Below, in pieces: positions 28,017 through 37,302 of a stretch of DNA of 64,000 bases. The position numbers and the translations under genes were made by a program. How positions within the stretch are numbered: position 1 is the stretch's first letter; each line of letters opens with the position of its first letter. The stretch comes from Winogradskyella endarachnes. Lineage in GTDB: Bacteria > Bacteroidota > Bacteroidia > Flavobacteriales > Flavobacteriaceae. The stretch covers positions 1-64,000 of the forward strand of contig NZ_WOWS01000006.1 of the NCBI RefSeq assembly GCF_009741275.1, in the 5' to 3' direction. Under the pieces are notes generated by a model. That model was not told the DNA's origin. It did no database searches and was given only the letters and a program-made list of their open reading frames with translations.

Positions 28017-29966
28017 TTAATTACATGTTCTATCTAAAACAATTTCATTACTACTATCATTAACATTGTGTAAAACCAACTGTTCTGCGGTACATTCTAC
28101 AACTAACCAACTTCCGTTAATGGCTTGAATATTTGGACCTGCAACATTAGAGAATTCTATAATTACACCATCGTTTGGTTGCGATGTAGACCATGTTGCA
28201 TCTATTGTTGTTGAGTCATTATATATTACAACGACACCTGTATTTTCTTCAAAATGAAAATTATAATCGCTAAGATTATCGCTTCCGTTGTAATAAGTTA
28301 CATTCCAGATACACTCGGTTAATATTCCATCGATATCACTTTCGGTACAGCTTCCAGCATTACAATTAATAACGTTTAGTTGAATTGGAAAAATCTCATA
28401 CACATCATTGATAACTACCTGCACATAAACTGTAGAATTTAACTCTGCTGTAGTATATTCCCAAGGCGTTGAAATAGGATTCACTCCTGTTTCTGCATCT
28501 GATTGCGTTACATAATAAGATACATAATCTGCACTTGGAGTACAATTTGCAAATGCTATTTCGAGATTAAATTCATAAAGTACAGTTGCATCTGTATAAC
28601 AGGTTTCTAAAACGGCATCAAAACTTTGAAAACACTCAAAATAATTACAGTCTACGGTATTTAAGAAAATAACGAAAACTTGATAATTTCCATTTTCAGA
28701 TTCTATTCTTAAATAAACCTCAGAAGCTAATGTAGCATAAGATTCTGTATTTGAGATGGCGTTTGTATTTGTCTCTGCATCTATTAAAGTCTCGTGGAAT
28801 GACGGATAATAAAATTCTGTACAATCTACTAAACCAATTGTATTTGCACTTAAGTTGTAAACAGGAGTATTATTTGGCTGGTTACATTCTACAATTTCAA
28901 AATTACCGAAGCAATTAAAAACACTATCCGAACAATCTTGTTCTAAATAAAGCTCTAGATTACCTTGCAATAAAGTGAGCTCATTTACAGAATAATCATC
29001 AATGTTACAAGATACAACCAACCACTCGCCTTCTAAACTATCTTGAAAAGCCGTTAATTGAGATATGGTTAATACAATACCATCATCAGTTAACGACAAT
29101 TCCCAATAACCTCCAATGGCAGAAGTAGCCATACCTTCTGATATTTCTAAACTACCGTTAGAGTTAAATATTAATTGGTAACTATCATAGTTATCTGTAC
29201 CATCCGTAAAATCCCAAGGACATTCTATTAAACCTAAAAGAATATCATCTTCAACACAATTTATTGTAATATCTTCACAAAACTGTTCTGCACCTTCAAT
29301 AGCAATTGCTAACTCATTGTTTGATGTAACTTCAATTGTATCTCCATTATTATATTCTAAAGTTACCGGAAAATTTAAACTTACAATTAAAACATTTTCA
29401 TCATTTTCTAATGCATCTAAGAACAGATATAACGCTTGATCATTGTCAATAACAACAGTTTCAACAAGGTTAAAATCTGAATTAAAAACAGAAAACGAAA
29501 TAGGATATACAAAATCTGCACATTCTATAATATCATTATCATCCTCTACGCATTCATTAATAAAGGTTTGAAGTTGGTCTTCATTCTCTATTACAAATTC
29601 ATTATAATCACTAAAGATAATAGTTAGAGGAAACACAAAATCTAAGATATCATCATTTACAGAAACATCATTAAATAAATATTCTAGTTCTTCTAAATCG
29701 GCCTCAGATTCAATCACAATAGTTACATCACTAACCATAACTGTTATTGGTAATTCTAATGAAAAACAACTTGCATTATCTAAAAAATCATCTACCGCGC
29801 CATTGTTAGTAGCAACATTGCTCATTAAATTAGCCAAAGATGAATTTGGCACAATGGTTTCTTGCTCATCTAAAGTTTCTATATCAGATACTTCATCTTG
29901 ACAAGATGTTAAAAATAAAACCCCAAAAAGGATAAAAAGAACAAGACACCTAAATACTGATTTCAT
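28017..29966 (-). CDS. Repeat-built, probably surface-exposed lipoprotein
   Basis: A very acidic 649-residue lipoprotein: lipobox LTSC with Cys22, followed by QDE, which resembles the Bacteroidota surface export signal. I see an internal layout of three module types. Four copies of A (about 67-104, 110-140, 152-187, 197-230) share a FP-[IVL]-T/S core and an acidic helix. Two copies of B (244-335 and 547-635) share ..EC.W..T..., a YW or TW strand, and W-L-V-V-x-C. Two copies of C (350-441 and 444-535) share DAET..N.IS and end in V-x-C-N. No known domain is certain; B is lipocalin-like in pattern. The gene diverges from the ECF sigma gene and carries the shared promoter motif. Confidence 0.85.
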   Translation of the reverse strand: MKSVFRCLVLFILFGVLFLTSCQDEVSDIETLDEQETIVPNSSLANLMSNVATNNGAVDDFLDNASCFSLELPITVMVSDVTIVIESEADLEELEYLFNDVSVNDDILDFVFPLTIIFSDYNEFVIENEDQLQTFINECVEDDNDIIECADFVYPISFSVFNSDFNLVETVVIDNDQALYLFLDALENDENVLIVSLNFPVTLEYNNGDTIEVTSNNELAIAIEGAEQFCEDITINCVEDDILLGLIECPWDFTDGTDNYDSYQLIFNSNGSLEISEGMATSAIGGYWELSLTDDGIVLTISQLTAFQDSLEGEWLVVSCNIDDYSVNELTLLQGNLELYLEQDCSDSVFNCFGNFEIVECNQPNNTPVYNLSANTIGLVDCTEFYYPSFHETLIDAETNTNAISNTESYATLASEVYLRIESENGNYQVFVIFLNTVDCNYFECFQSFDAVLETCYTDATVLYEFNLEIAFANCTPSADYVSYYVTQSDAETGVNPISTPWEYTTAELNSTVYVQVVINDVYEIFPIQLNVINCNAGSCTESDIDGILTECIWNVTYYNGSDNLSDYNFHFEENTGVVVIYNDSTTIDATWSTSQPNDGVIIEFSNVAGPNIQAINGSWLVVECTAEQLVLHNVNDSSNEIVLDRTCN

Positions 29967-29990
29967 TGTAAAGCTAGTTTAACTATTTAT

Positions 29991-30021
29991 TATATAACAG
30001 TTTAAAAGTAAAAATCCCTAC
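29991..30021 (-). promoter_or_regulatory. Candidate ECF sigma promoter of the modular lipoprotein
   Basis: On the minus strand, GTAGGGATTTTT (30021-30010) and CTGTTATATA (30000-29991) are separated by 9 nt. Both words and the spacing are identical to the copy before fecR. The -10-like word ends 24 nt before the ATG. Confidence 0.8.
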
Positions 30022-30070
30022 TTTAAATTATTAAAATATTATTTATAATTTGTGGCACCTAATAAACACT

Positions 30071-30586
30071 ATGAGCAAACCTTTACAAGACCATATTTGC
30101 GAATCACAATTATTTGAGCGTTTGTATAAAAGGCATTCAAAAAATCTCCACGATTTTTTATACTACAAATTTGGGGACCATTTAAATCCGCAAGACCAAG
30201 TACAAGAGGCTTTTATTAAGCTATGGCAGAATTGTAGTAAAATAAGCCCTGATAAAGCAAAAAGTTACTTATTCACTACGGCAAATAATCTAATGCTAAA
30301 TGTTATTGCTCACAAAAAAGTAGTTTTAAAACATCATTTAGAACCACAGAAAACAACTACTAATGAAACACCAGAATTTGTATTACAAGAAAAAGAATAC
30401 CATATAAAATTACAAAATGCCATTAGTAATTTAACTGAGGCACAACGCGTGGCTTTTTTAATGAACCGAGTTGAAGGCAAACGATTTAAAGAAATTGCAG
30501 AATTACTAGATATATCTGTAAAAGGTGTTGAAAAACGAATTTATGGTGCTTTAAAAAAATTAAGAAAAGAGATTGATGGGATTTAG
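30071..30586 (+). CDS. ECF RNA polymerase sigma factor (FecI type)
   Basis: The protein has 171 residues from the chosen ATG. Region 2 is present (LYKRHSKNLHDFLYYKFG, then DQVQEAFIKLWQN), and region 4 holds the helix-turn-helix (FKEIAELLDISVKGVEKRIYGALKKL). It lacks extra C-terminal domains. It precedes fecR and a TonB receptor, the classic cell-surface signalling order, so it should be released from FecR when the receptor is occupied. Its own upstream region lacks the shared GTAGGGA motif, so it is probably driven by the housekeeping sigma factor. A TTG start seven codons earlier is less likely. Confidence 0.93.
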   Translation: MSKPLQDHICESQLFERLYKRHSKNLHDFLYYKFGDHLNPQDQVQEAFIKLWQNCSKISPDKAKSYLFTTANNLMLNVIAHKKVVLKHHLEPQKTTTNETPEFVLQEKEYHIKLQNAISNLTEAQRVAFLMNRVEGKRFKEIAELLDISVKGVEKRIYGALKKLRKEIDGI

Positions 30587-30678
30587 TGTGAACTGTGAAG
30601 CGTGAAGCATAATTAAAAAATTGAGTTTTAACAGAAACTTTTTAACTCAGAAACTTTCAAACTTTCAAACTAAAAAAG

Positions 30679-30709
30679 GTAGGGATTTTTGGAACATAGC
30701 TGTTATATA
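30679..30709 (+). promoter_or_regulatory. Candidate ECF sigma promoter of fecR-receptor operon
   Basis: GTAGGGATTTTT (30679-30690), a 9-nt spacer and CTGTTATATA (30700-30709), ending 14 nt before the fecR ATG. The motif is repeated exactly before the divergent lipoprotein gene. Confidence 0.8.
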
Positions 30710-30723
30710 CTTGAAAATATATT

Positions 30724-31620
30724 ATGAATAGAGAAGAACTCATAAAAAAATGGTTAGATAACAACCTAAACACTGAAGAGCAAAAAGCTTTTAAGCTGTT
30801 AGAGGATTATAACAATTTAACTAAAATGGATGCAAGCCTTAAAGGTTTTAAAGCACCCAAATTCTCTGTAGAAAAATCTTATAGAACTTTAAAACCGCAG
30901 CTTAAACCAGAGCAATCTTCATCTAAAAAATGGTTAAAACCGTTGTTAAGAATTGCCGCTGTGGTAGCTATTGCACTTAGTGTATACATCTATACATCTA
31001 ATTTAGATACAGAAATAAATACTTTTGTAGCAGAACAGAATACAATTGCATTACCAGATAACTCCACAGTAGAATTAAATGCAAATTCCTCATTATCTTT
31101 TAATGAGAACAGTTGGGCAGATAATAGAGAAGTAAAACTAAATGGTGAAGCATTTTTTAAAGTTGCCAAAGGTCAACAATTTGATGTAATAACATCATCT
31201 GGTACTGTAACTGTTTTAGGAACTCAATTTAATGTAAAAGAGAGAGAGTCTTATTTTGAAGTTACATGTTATGAAGGATTAGTTGGCGTAACACATAACA
31301 ATAAAACTATTACATTAAAACCAGGACAAACTTTCGCGTTTATTGATGGGAAACTACTTGCAAATGAAAAAGAAAACGCTGTGCAACCCAATTGGTTGCA
31401 TGGCGAAAGTAGCTTTAAAAGTGTCGCTTTAAAACATGTTATTACTGAGATAAAGAATCAATACAATGTAAGTATTAATGTAGAAGATATTGATACCTCG
31501 CGTTTATTTACAGGAAGTTTTACACATAATAATTTAGATTTAGCCTTAAAATCTGTAACAATACCATTAAATTTAAGCTATAGTAAATCAGGACAATCTA
31601 TTTTATTAAAGCGTGAGTAA
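30724..31620 (+). CDS. FecR-family anti-sigma factor
   Basis: The protein has 298 residues. The N-terminal cytoplasmic part (1-70) would bind the sigma factor. One transmembrane helix lies at about 75-92. The periplasmic FecR domain follows (NTIALPDNSTVELNANSSLSF, then VKLNGEAFFKV, then VLGTQFNV). A DUF4974-type C-terminal domain (about 225-295) resembles the STN fold that contacts the receptor. The stop overlaps the receptor start by 8 nt, so the two are translationally coupled. Its promoter is the shared motif at 30679. Confidence 0.95.
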   Translation: MNREELIKKWLDNNLNTEEQKAFKLLEDYNNLTKMDASLKGFKAPKFSVEKSYRTLKPQLKPEQSSSKKWLKPLLRIAAVVAIALSVYIYTSNLDTEINTFVAEQNTIALPDNSTVELNANSSLSFNENSWADNREVKLNGEAFFKVAKGQQFDVITSSGTVTVLGTQFNVKERESYFEVTCYEGLVGVTHNNKTITLKPGQTFAFIDGKLLANEKENAVQPNWLHGESSFKSVALKHVITEIKNQYNVSINVEDIDTSRLFTGSFTHNNLDLALKSVTIPLNLSYSKSGQSILLKRE

Positions 31621-33922
31621 AAAATTACTTTGTTTAATTTTCTTCATATTAACCATTTACTTCTGTAGCAAAACGCATAGCCAAGAGCAACAGGAAAAAC
31701 AATCACTCGCTCATATTCTTAGAGATGTAGAAGAAAAATACAATGTGAAATTTTCATTTGAAACTAAAACCATTGAAGAAATTTTCATTTCTCCCTTATA
31801 TCCTGAACTTTCTTTACAGCAAGCAATTACTCAACTACAACTTGTTACAAAACTTAATTTTAAAGTTTTAAACGACCGTTTTATAGCCATAACACCAAAT
31901 AATACTTTAGATGTACAAAACAGCATTCAACTATTAGAAGAAGTAGTGGTAACTAATTACCTTACAAAAGGTTTATCTAAAACCAATAACGGAACCATTG
32001 AAGCCGACAAAAAAGCATTTGAAATATTACCAGGTTTAATTGAACCAGATGTATTACAAATAGTACAGAACCTTCCTGGTATTGTTAGTGTAGATGAACG
32101 TATTTCTAATATAAATGTAAGAGGTGGTACCAACGACCAAAATCTCATACTGTATGAGGGCATCAGAATGTACCAATCTGGACATTTTTTTGGTTTAATT
32201 TCTGCCTTCAACCCTTATTTATCAGAAGGAATAACAATTTCTAAAAATGGTACAAGTGCTAAATTTGGTAATGCAGTATCTAGCACTATTGCTATACAAA
32301 ATTCTGATGAATTAAGTCTAAAAAGCAGCTCTGGTATTGGAGGAAATATGTTAAGTGTTGATGGTTTCACTAAACTAAAACTGACAAAAAAAACAGAACT
32401 ACAATTAGCGTTGAGACGGTCTTTTACAGATGTATTAGTTTCAAAGACATATGATGTTTACTTTGATAGAATTTTTAGAGATTCTGAATTTAACACAGAC
32501 AACAACTCTCAATTAGCCTTAAACGAACGCTTTTTGTTTTACGATATTAATGCCAAATTTCTATATAATATTGATAATACCACTAAATTAAGAGTTAACT
32601 TTCTTAACATGTACAACGACTTAGATTATAAGCAAGTTTATATAACAAGTGAAAATGACTTACAAGAAACCAACAGTAACCTTAAACAAGTTAGTTTTGG
32701 TACAAGTATTAATTACTCTAAACTTTTAAAACCAGGTCTTAACTTATCCTCTCAAATTTATTATTCTAACTATGATTTAGATGCTAAAAACAATAATATA
32801 ACGAGCAATCAGACCTTAGAGCAAGAAAATATTGTTGAAGATTATGGTTTAAGAATTGATATTTCTAACGCCGTAAATAAAAGCTTAAATGTAAATGTTG
32901 GTTATCAATTTAATGAAGTTGGTGTTACAGATTTTGAAGACGTTACCAACCCAAACTTCATCAGTTTAAAAAAAGAAATTATAAGAACACATGCTATATT
33001 TGGAGAAGTAGAACGTTATTCAAAATCCAAAAACACACATGTACGTTTTGGTGCTAGAATTAGTTATTTTGATAAACTACAGGAACTTTTTATTGAACCT
33101 CGTTTTGCTTTTAATCAAAAACTATCAGAATATTTTAGGCTAGAAGTTTTAGGCGAATTAAAAAGTCAGTCAATTAGCCAAGTTATAGATTTACAACAAG
33201 ATTTCTTAGGCGTAGAAAAACGCAGATGGCAATTGGCTAACGACACAAATAATCCTTTAATTAAGAGTCAACAGATTTCAGCTGGTTTAAGTTACAATCA
33301 AAACAACTTATTAATTTCTTTTGAAGGTTATTACAAAAACGTCAGTAATATTAGTGCTCAAAGTCAAGGGTTTCAAAATCAGTTTCAATTTAGCAACGAT
33401 ATTGGCTCTTATACTATTAAAGGTTTAGATTTTCTTATTAATAAACGTATTAATAATTTTAGCACATGGCTAAGCTATTCGTTTAGTAAAAACAACTATC
33501 ATTTTGAGAATTTATATAACGGAAATGCCTTTCCTAATACTATAGATTTACAACATGTAGTAAATACGTCGCTTACTTATAGTATGGGTAATTTTAAAAT
33601 TGGTTTTGGTATTAACTGGCATTCTGGTAGACCATACACCGAGCCTTCTATTACACAAGACCAAAGTAATTTTAACATAGAGTATGATACGCCTAACAAC
33701 TCTAATTTACCTAGTTATTTTAGAACAGATATTTCTGCGATATATAATTTTAAATTATCAAAGGGCATTAAAGCAAACATAGGTGCTTCGGTTTGGAATA
33801 TCTTTAACCAAACCAATATTATTAACCGTTATTATAGTTTAGATGAAGACGGTTCTGTAATAAAAATTGATAATCGTTCTTTAAAAATTACACCCAACTT
33901 TAGTTTTAGACTTAATTTTTAA
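31613..33922 (+). CDS. TonB-dependent receptor with STN signalling domain
   Basis: The protein has 769 residues and starts at a GTG that overlaps fecR. After the signal peptide (about 1-23), an STN domain (about 33-95: LAHILRDVEEKYNVKFSFE through AITPNN) marks it as a signal-transducing receptor. The plug domain follows (LPGIVSVDERISNINVRGGTNDQN) and then a beta barrel with alternating strands, ending in aromatic FSFRLNF. There is no SusD-like partner and no CarboxypepD-type domain, so it is not a typical glycan importer. The ligand is unknown; a siderophore or a surface polymer are possibilities. Confidence 0.93.
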   Translation: MSKKLLCLIFFILTIYFCSKTHSQEQQEKQSLAHILRDVEEKYNVKFSFETKTIEEIFISPLYPELSLQQAITQLQLVTKLNFKVLNDRFIAITPNNTLDVQNSIQLLEEVVVTNYLTKGLSKTNNGTIEADKKAFEILPGLIEPDVLQIVQNLPGIVSVDERISNINVRGGTNDQNLILYEGIRMYQSGHFFGLISAFNPYLSEGITISKNGTSAKFGNAVSSTIAIQNSDELSLKSSSGIGGNMLSVDGFTKLKLTKKTELQLALRRSFTDVLVSKTYDVYFDRIFRDSEFNTDNNSQLALNERFLFYDINAKFLYNIDNTTKLRVNFLNMYNDLDYKQVYITSENDLQETNSNLKQVSFGTSINYSKLLKPGLNLSSQIYYSNYDLDAKNNNITSNQTLEQENIVEDYGLRIDISNAVNKSLNVNVGYQFNEVGVTDFEDVTNPNFISLKKEIIRTHAIFGEVERYSKSKNTHVRFGARISYFDKLQELFIEPRFAFNQKLSEYFRLEVLGELKSQSISQVIDLQQDFLGVEKRRWQLANDTNNPLIKSQQISAGLSYNQNNLLISFEGYYKNVSNISAQSQGFQNQFQFSNDIGSYTIKGLDFLINKRINNFSTWLSYSFSKNNYHFENLYNGNAFPNTIDLQHVVNTSLTYSMGNFKIGFGINWHSGRPYTEPSITQDQSNFNIEYDTPNNSNLPSYFRTDISAIYNFKLSKGIKANIGASVWNIFNQTNIINRYYSLDEDGSVIKIDNRSLKITPNFSFRLNF

Positions 33923-33964
33923 GCATTAAAATGGTATAATTGCAATACCAACCAACGGCATCAT

Positions 33965-35239
33965 ATGTATATTAAAAACTATATAAGTTTCCTTATAATA
34001 TTAACTTTTATGGTTTTATATGAGAATTGTTTTGCACAAACAACTGATCACTCTAAAACTTCAATGGTTTTTTTTAATCCTGAAATTATAATTGGTAAAA
34101 CGTTAGAAGCTAATACAGATTTTCCAGATACTAAACTTCAAAAAGACCTATTTTTCAGTCTTGGCTGGTATAATAATAACACAGATAAAGAATGGGCTTC
34201 TAGATTAAACTACCCAAACGTAGGAGTTTCTTTAGGTTTTACAGACTTTGGTAATTCTGAAAATATTGGTTATGCATATAGCATTTTACCTTTCATAGAA
34301 TTTTCAATTTTAAAACAAAAAATTAAAGGACTCAACCTCCATGTTGGCTTTGGTAGTTCTTACATAGACACACAATACAATGAAATTTCAAATGAATTTA
34401 ACAGAGCAATAACCACAAAAATTAATTGGTCTTTCCGTTCATTTTTATATTATGATGTGTTTAAAAACAAAACCACGGATTGGCGATTTGGCTTAGGGTT
34501 TTTACACCATTCTAATGGACACACTAAACTACCCAACCAAGGACTCAACTCTTTAGCAACAAGTATTTCTGCAAAAATAGACGGTAGAAAAAAAACTGCT
34601 TTAAACATAGAGACCCATAATTTTAAACCTAAATCTCAAACCTTTTTAGACTTTAGATTAGGTATAGGACAAAATGTGTTATCTGAAAAATTTAACTCAA
34701 AAAAAGAAGTCTACTCTATGGCTGCTTCTGCAGGAAAAATTATTAATAACACCTTTAAATTTGGCGGTGGATTTTATTACAGATTCTATGAGCATTATTA
34801 CAATTATATAAATAATAATGAAGCTTTAGTAGCAGAGCAAGTACCACATTACACTAAAAATCCATTTGGTTATGCTACCGCTTTTGGGCTATTTGCTACT
34901 TCAGAGCTTTTAATAAGTCATATAGGTATTGAGTTAGATTTAGGTTTAAACATTTACAAACCTTTTTACAAAATAGATTGGCAACTTAACAAAGGATATT
35001 CTTTTGAAAATGCTGAAAACGAAACTATTGAAGTTCTTGGAGAGCTAGATTGGTATTACGAAATAAAACGAACCGTTTCTGCAAGAATGGGCTTAAAATA
35101 TTATGTTTGGTCTACAAACAAAGCGCCAAAACACAACCTTTATATTGGTGCACATATTAATGCTAATCTTGGGCAGGCCGATTTTACAGAATTGAGTTTA
35201 GGTTACGTTTATAGGTTTAATTTTAAAACAAAAAATTAA
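33965..35239 (+). CDS. Acyloxyacyl hydrolase/lipid A 3-O-deacylase (PagL)-like protein
   Basis: The protein has 424 residues with a signal peptide ending FAQ, followed by repeated beta strands of an outer-membrane barrel. The motif FLHHSNGHTKLPNQGLNS matches the His-x-Ser active-site region of PagL-type deacylases. These remove a fatty acid from lipid A. It is longer than proteobacterial PagL. The gene lies 42 nt after the TonB receptor; TATAATTG in that gap could be a weak promoter, so membership in the ECF operon is not certain. Confidence 0.85.
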   Translation: MYIKNYISFLIILTFMVLYENCFAQTTDHSKTSMVFFNPEIIIGKTLEANTDFPDTKLQKDLFFSLGWYNNNTDKEWASRLNYPNVGVSLGFTDFGNSENIGYAYSILPFIEFSILKQKIKGLNLHVGFGSSYIDTQYNEISNEFNRAITTKINWSFRSFLYYDVFKNKTTDWRFGLGFLHHSNGHTKLPNQGLNSLATSISAKIDGRKKTALNIETHNFKPKSQTFLDFRLGIGQNVLSEKFNSKKEVYSMAASAGKIINNTFKFGGGFYYRFYEHYYNYINNNEALVAEQVPHYTKNPFGYATAFGLFATSELLISHIGIELDLGLNIYKPFYKIDWQLNKGYSFENAENETIEVLGELDWYYEIKRTVSARMGLKYYVWSTNKAPKHNLYIGAHINANLGQADFTELSLGYVYRFNFKTKN

Positions 35240-35244
35240 TAATT

Positions 35245-35787
35245 ATGACTGAATCAGAATTATACAAATTAAAATTTCCAATTAGCGAATTTACAAAACC
35301 AGAAAGCATAACTATTAACCATATAAAAAGCTGGATTGCGGATATTGAAGCTTTACCAAAAACTATTATTAACCTAACTAAAAATCTCTCAGAGAAGGAA
35401 CTTAACTACAAATATAGACCTAATGGCTGGACCATAAAACAAGTCGTTCATCATTGTGCAGATAGCCATATTAACAGCCTGTTACGGTTTAAAATAACCC
35501 TTACTGAAAAAACACCAACTATTAGACCTTATTTTGAAGATCGTTTTGCAGAATTAGTTGATTATACTGAACCCATTGAAGATTCAATTTTAATTCTAAA
35601 AGGTGTTCATAAAAAATTAGGCGTATTACTTAAAAGCTTAAGCCAATCAGATTTAAAACTAGAGTTTATTCACCCAGAACATGGCAAACGTTTTAGTTTA
35701 GAAGAAACCATTGGTATTTACGCTTGGCACAGCAATCATCACATAGCTCATATTATACAAGCTTTAGAACACAAAGACCTTTATTAA
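35245..35787 (+). CDS. YfiT/DinB-family metal-dependent protein
   Basis: The protein has 180 residues and a four-helix bundle pattern. The likely metal-binding histidines are in VVHHCADSH and WHSNHHIAH, matching the DinB/YfiT (bacillithiol S-transferase) fold. Bacteroidota lack a proven role for this subgroup; thiol conjugation or hydrolysis is possible. It starts 5 nt after the PagL-like gene and ends just before a long hairpin, so the two genes share a transcript. Confidence 0.88.
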   Translation: MTESELYKLKFPISEFTKPESITINHIKSWIADIEALPKTIINLTKNLSEKELNYKYRPNGWTIKQVVHHCADSHINSLLRFKITLTEKTPTIRPYFEDRFAELVDYTEPIEDSILILKGVHKKLGVLLKSLSQSDLKLEFIHPEHGKRFSLEETIGIYAWHSNHHIAHIIQALEHKDLY

Positions 35788-35818
35788 AAACGTAACTGCT
35801 TTATGTCTAGGTATTAAA

Positions 35819-35876
35819 AAAACGCAGTCAAAATAATATTAGTACTCTCTAACCTAATATTTTTCAACTGCGTTTA
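35819..35876. terminator. Terminator between YfiT-like and 35898 genes
   Basis: AACGCAGT (35821-35828) pairs with AACTGCGTT, and inner AATATTAG pairs with CTAATATT, giving a long bulged hairpin. A-rich and T-rich flanks suit both convergent genes. Confidence 0.75.
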
Positions 35877-35897
35877 GTAGAAAAACAATTATGCATT

Positions 35898-37193
35898 TTA
35901 CGGTCTGCCGTTTATTGTTTTAGCATTTTCACGTTGCTCTTGCTTTTCTATACCTTTTCTAATTTTATTAATAGCAGATTCTATAGATTTATCTGGTTCT
36001 ATAAGATTATACTCTCCCCAAAAATCAGGGTCAGAGAAACCAGAAATTGCATCTGTAATTATTACTGTTGGTCTTAACCTATCTTTATTTTTTATACGTT
36101 TAGCTTCCGTATTAACTTCCCAATCAGTTACAGCCATTTCACTAGATAAGGTGTATACTTTATTAAATAGTTCGCGTTTTTTGTTCACTTTAAACGACAA
36201 ACTCAAATTAGAATAACTATAATACCATTGACCATCTTTAGCTTTATAATCAACTTTATATACTGCCTCTAAAGGGTAAACTTCTATATCACTTGGCTTT
36301 TTTCTTACCAATAAATTTTTGGTTCGGTTTACATCACTTAAATCTAAAGCATAATTTGCACTAACAAGTGCTAAAGTTTCTACATCGATAAAGAGTTTAC
36401 CAACATAGTTTACTTTTAAATCTTTATTTGTTGGCAGAAAATTTACCACATAAACATTTCTATTATTTAGCGTTGATGGTGCATCAAAACTAAATTGATA
36501 AAAATTAATATTTTCTTCATTAAATATATATTCGGGATACTTCATTATATCCAAATAAATCGTTGAAAATGGCCCACCTTGTAATTTTACAGAAACGGTA
36601 TCTAAACGTTTGTAATCTGTACTTTTTCTAGCTTTACCTAACTGAATAGCATCATGACTCTTAGAACTATTAGGTTCTTTCAAAATATTTACAACAGCCT
36701 CTGTTAATGAAACATTTCTATTTCTTCGCTTTATGGTTTCTCTATAAAACGCCGTCATATAGACAGACTCATTTTTAAAGTTATCGTTATTATCGTTGAA
36801 TACTTTTTTTATTAAACTCTTTGCGTCTTTATAGGTAGAGATACTAACTGCAGACAATTCCGTTACTGCTGCGTATAGTTTTACAGTATTACCATTAGTT
36901 AATTGAGATAAAGGTATCACATAAGTATTGTAACCTAAAAGTGAAATTTTCACTTTAGAATCTGAATAATTTTTTGGTACTTTTAAAGTAAACTTACCTT
37001 CAGAATTTGAGATGGTACTAATATTTGTTCCGTTAACATTTAAGCTTGCGGCTTCTAGAGATTTATTAGTACGTCCATCAATAACCTTTCCGTTATATTC
37101 CACAAAATCAGATTGAGCATTGAGAGAAAATGCTAAAAAGAAAATTGAAATAAATGCACTTGCGTAATTTTTTAATGTGTAAGATTTTTCCAT
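35898..37193 (-). CDS. Exported protein with CarboxypepD_reg-like domain
   Basis: The protein has 431 residues with a signal peptide ending NAQ (about 27). Residues about 33-105 form a carboxypeptidase-regulatory-like beta sandwich (GKVIDGRTNKSLEAASLNVNG, then EGKFTLKVP). The rest is a conserved exported domain rich in beta strands that I cannot name. In Bacteroidota such proteins often sit in the periplasm or outer membrane. The pattern YKAKDGQWYYSYS is typical of this group. The function is unknown. Confidence 0.75.
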   Translation of the reverse strand: MEKSYTLKNYASAFISIFFLAFSLNAQSDFVEYNGKVIDGRTNKSLEAASLNVNGTNISTISNSEGKFTLKVPKNYSDSKVKISLLGYNTYVIPLSQLTNGNTVKLYAAVTELSAVSISTYKDAKSLIKKVFNDNNDNFKNESVYMTAFYRETIKRRNRNVSLTEAVVNILKEPNSSKSHDAIQLGKARKSTDYKRLDTVSVKLQGGPFSTIYLDIMKYPEYIFNEENINFYQFSFDAPSTLNNRNVYVVNFLPTNKDLKVNYVGKLFIDVETLALVSANYALDLSDVNRTKNLLVRKKPSDIEVYPLEAVYKVDYKAKDGQWYYSYSNLSLSFKVNKKRELFNKVYTLSSEMAVTDWEVNTEAKRIKNKDRLRPTVIITDAISGFSDPDFWGEYNLIEPDKSIESAINKIRKGIEKQEQRENAKTINGRP

Positions 37194-37302
37194 AACTGTT
37201 GTATTTTATTTAGCTTTAGTAAGTTACAAAAAAAATCTTAGATGATTTTTTATAATTTTTTAACCAAATAAAATAGCCTTAAAAAGCTATAGAATTACGT
37301 AT

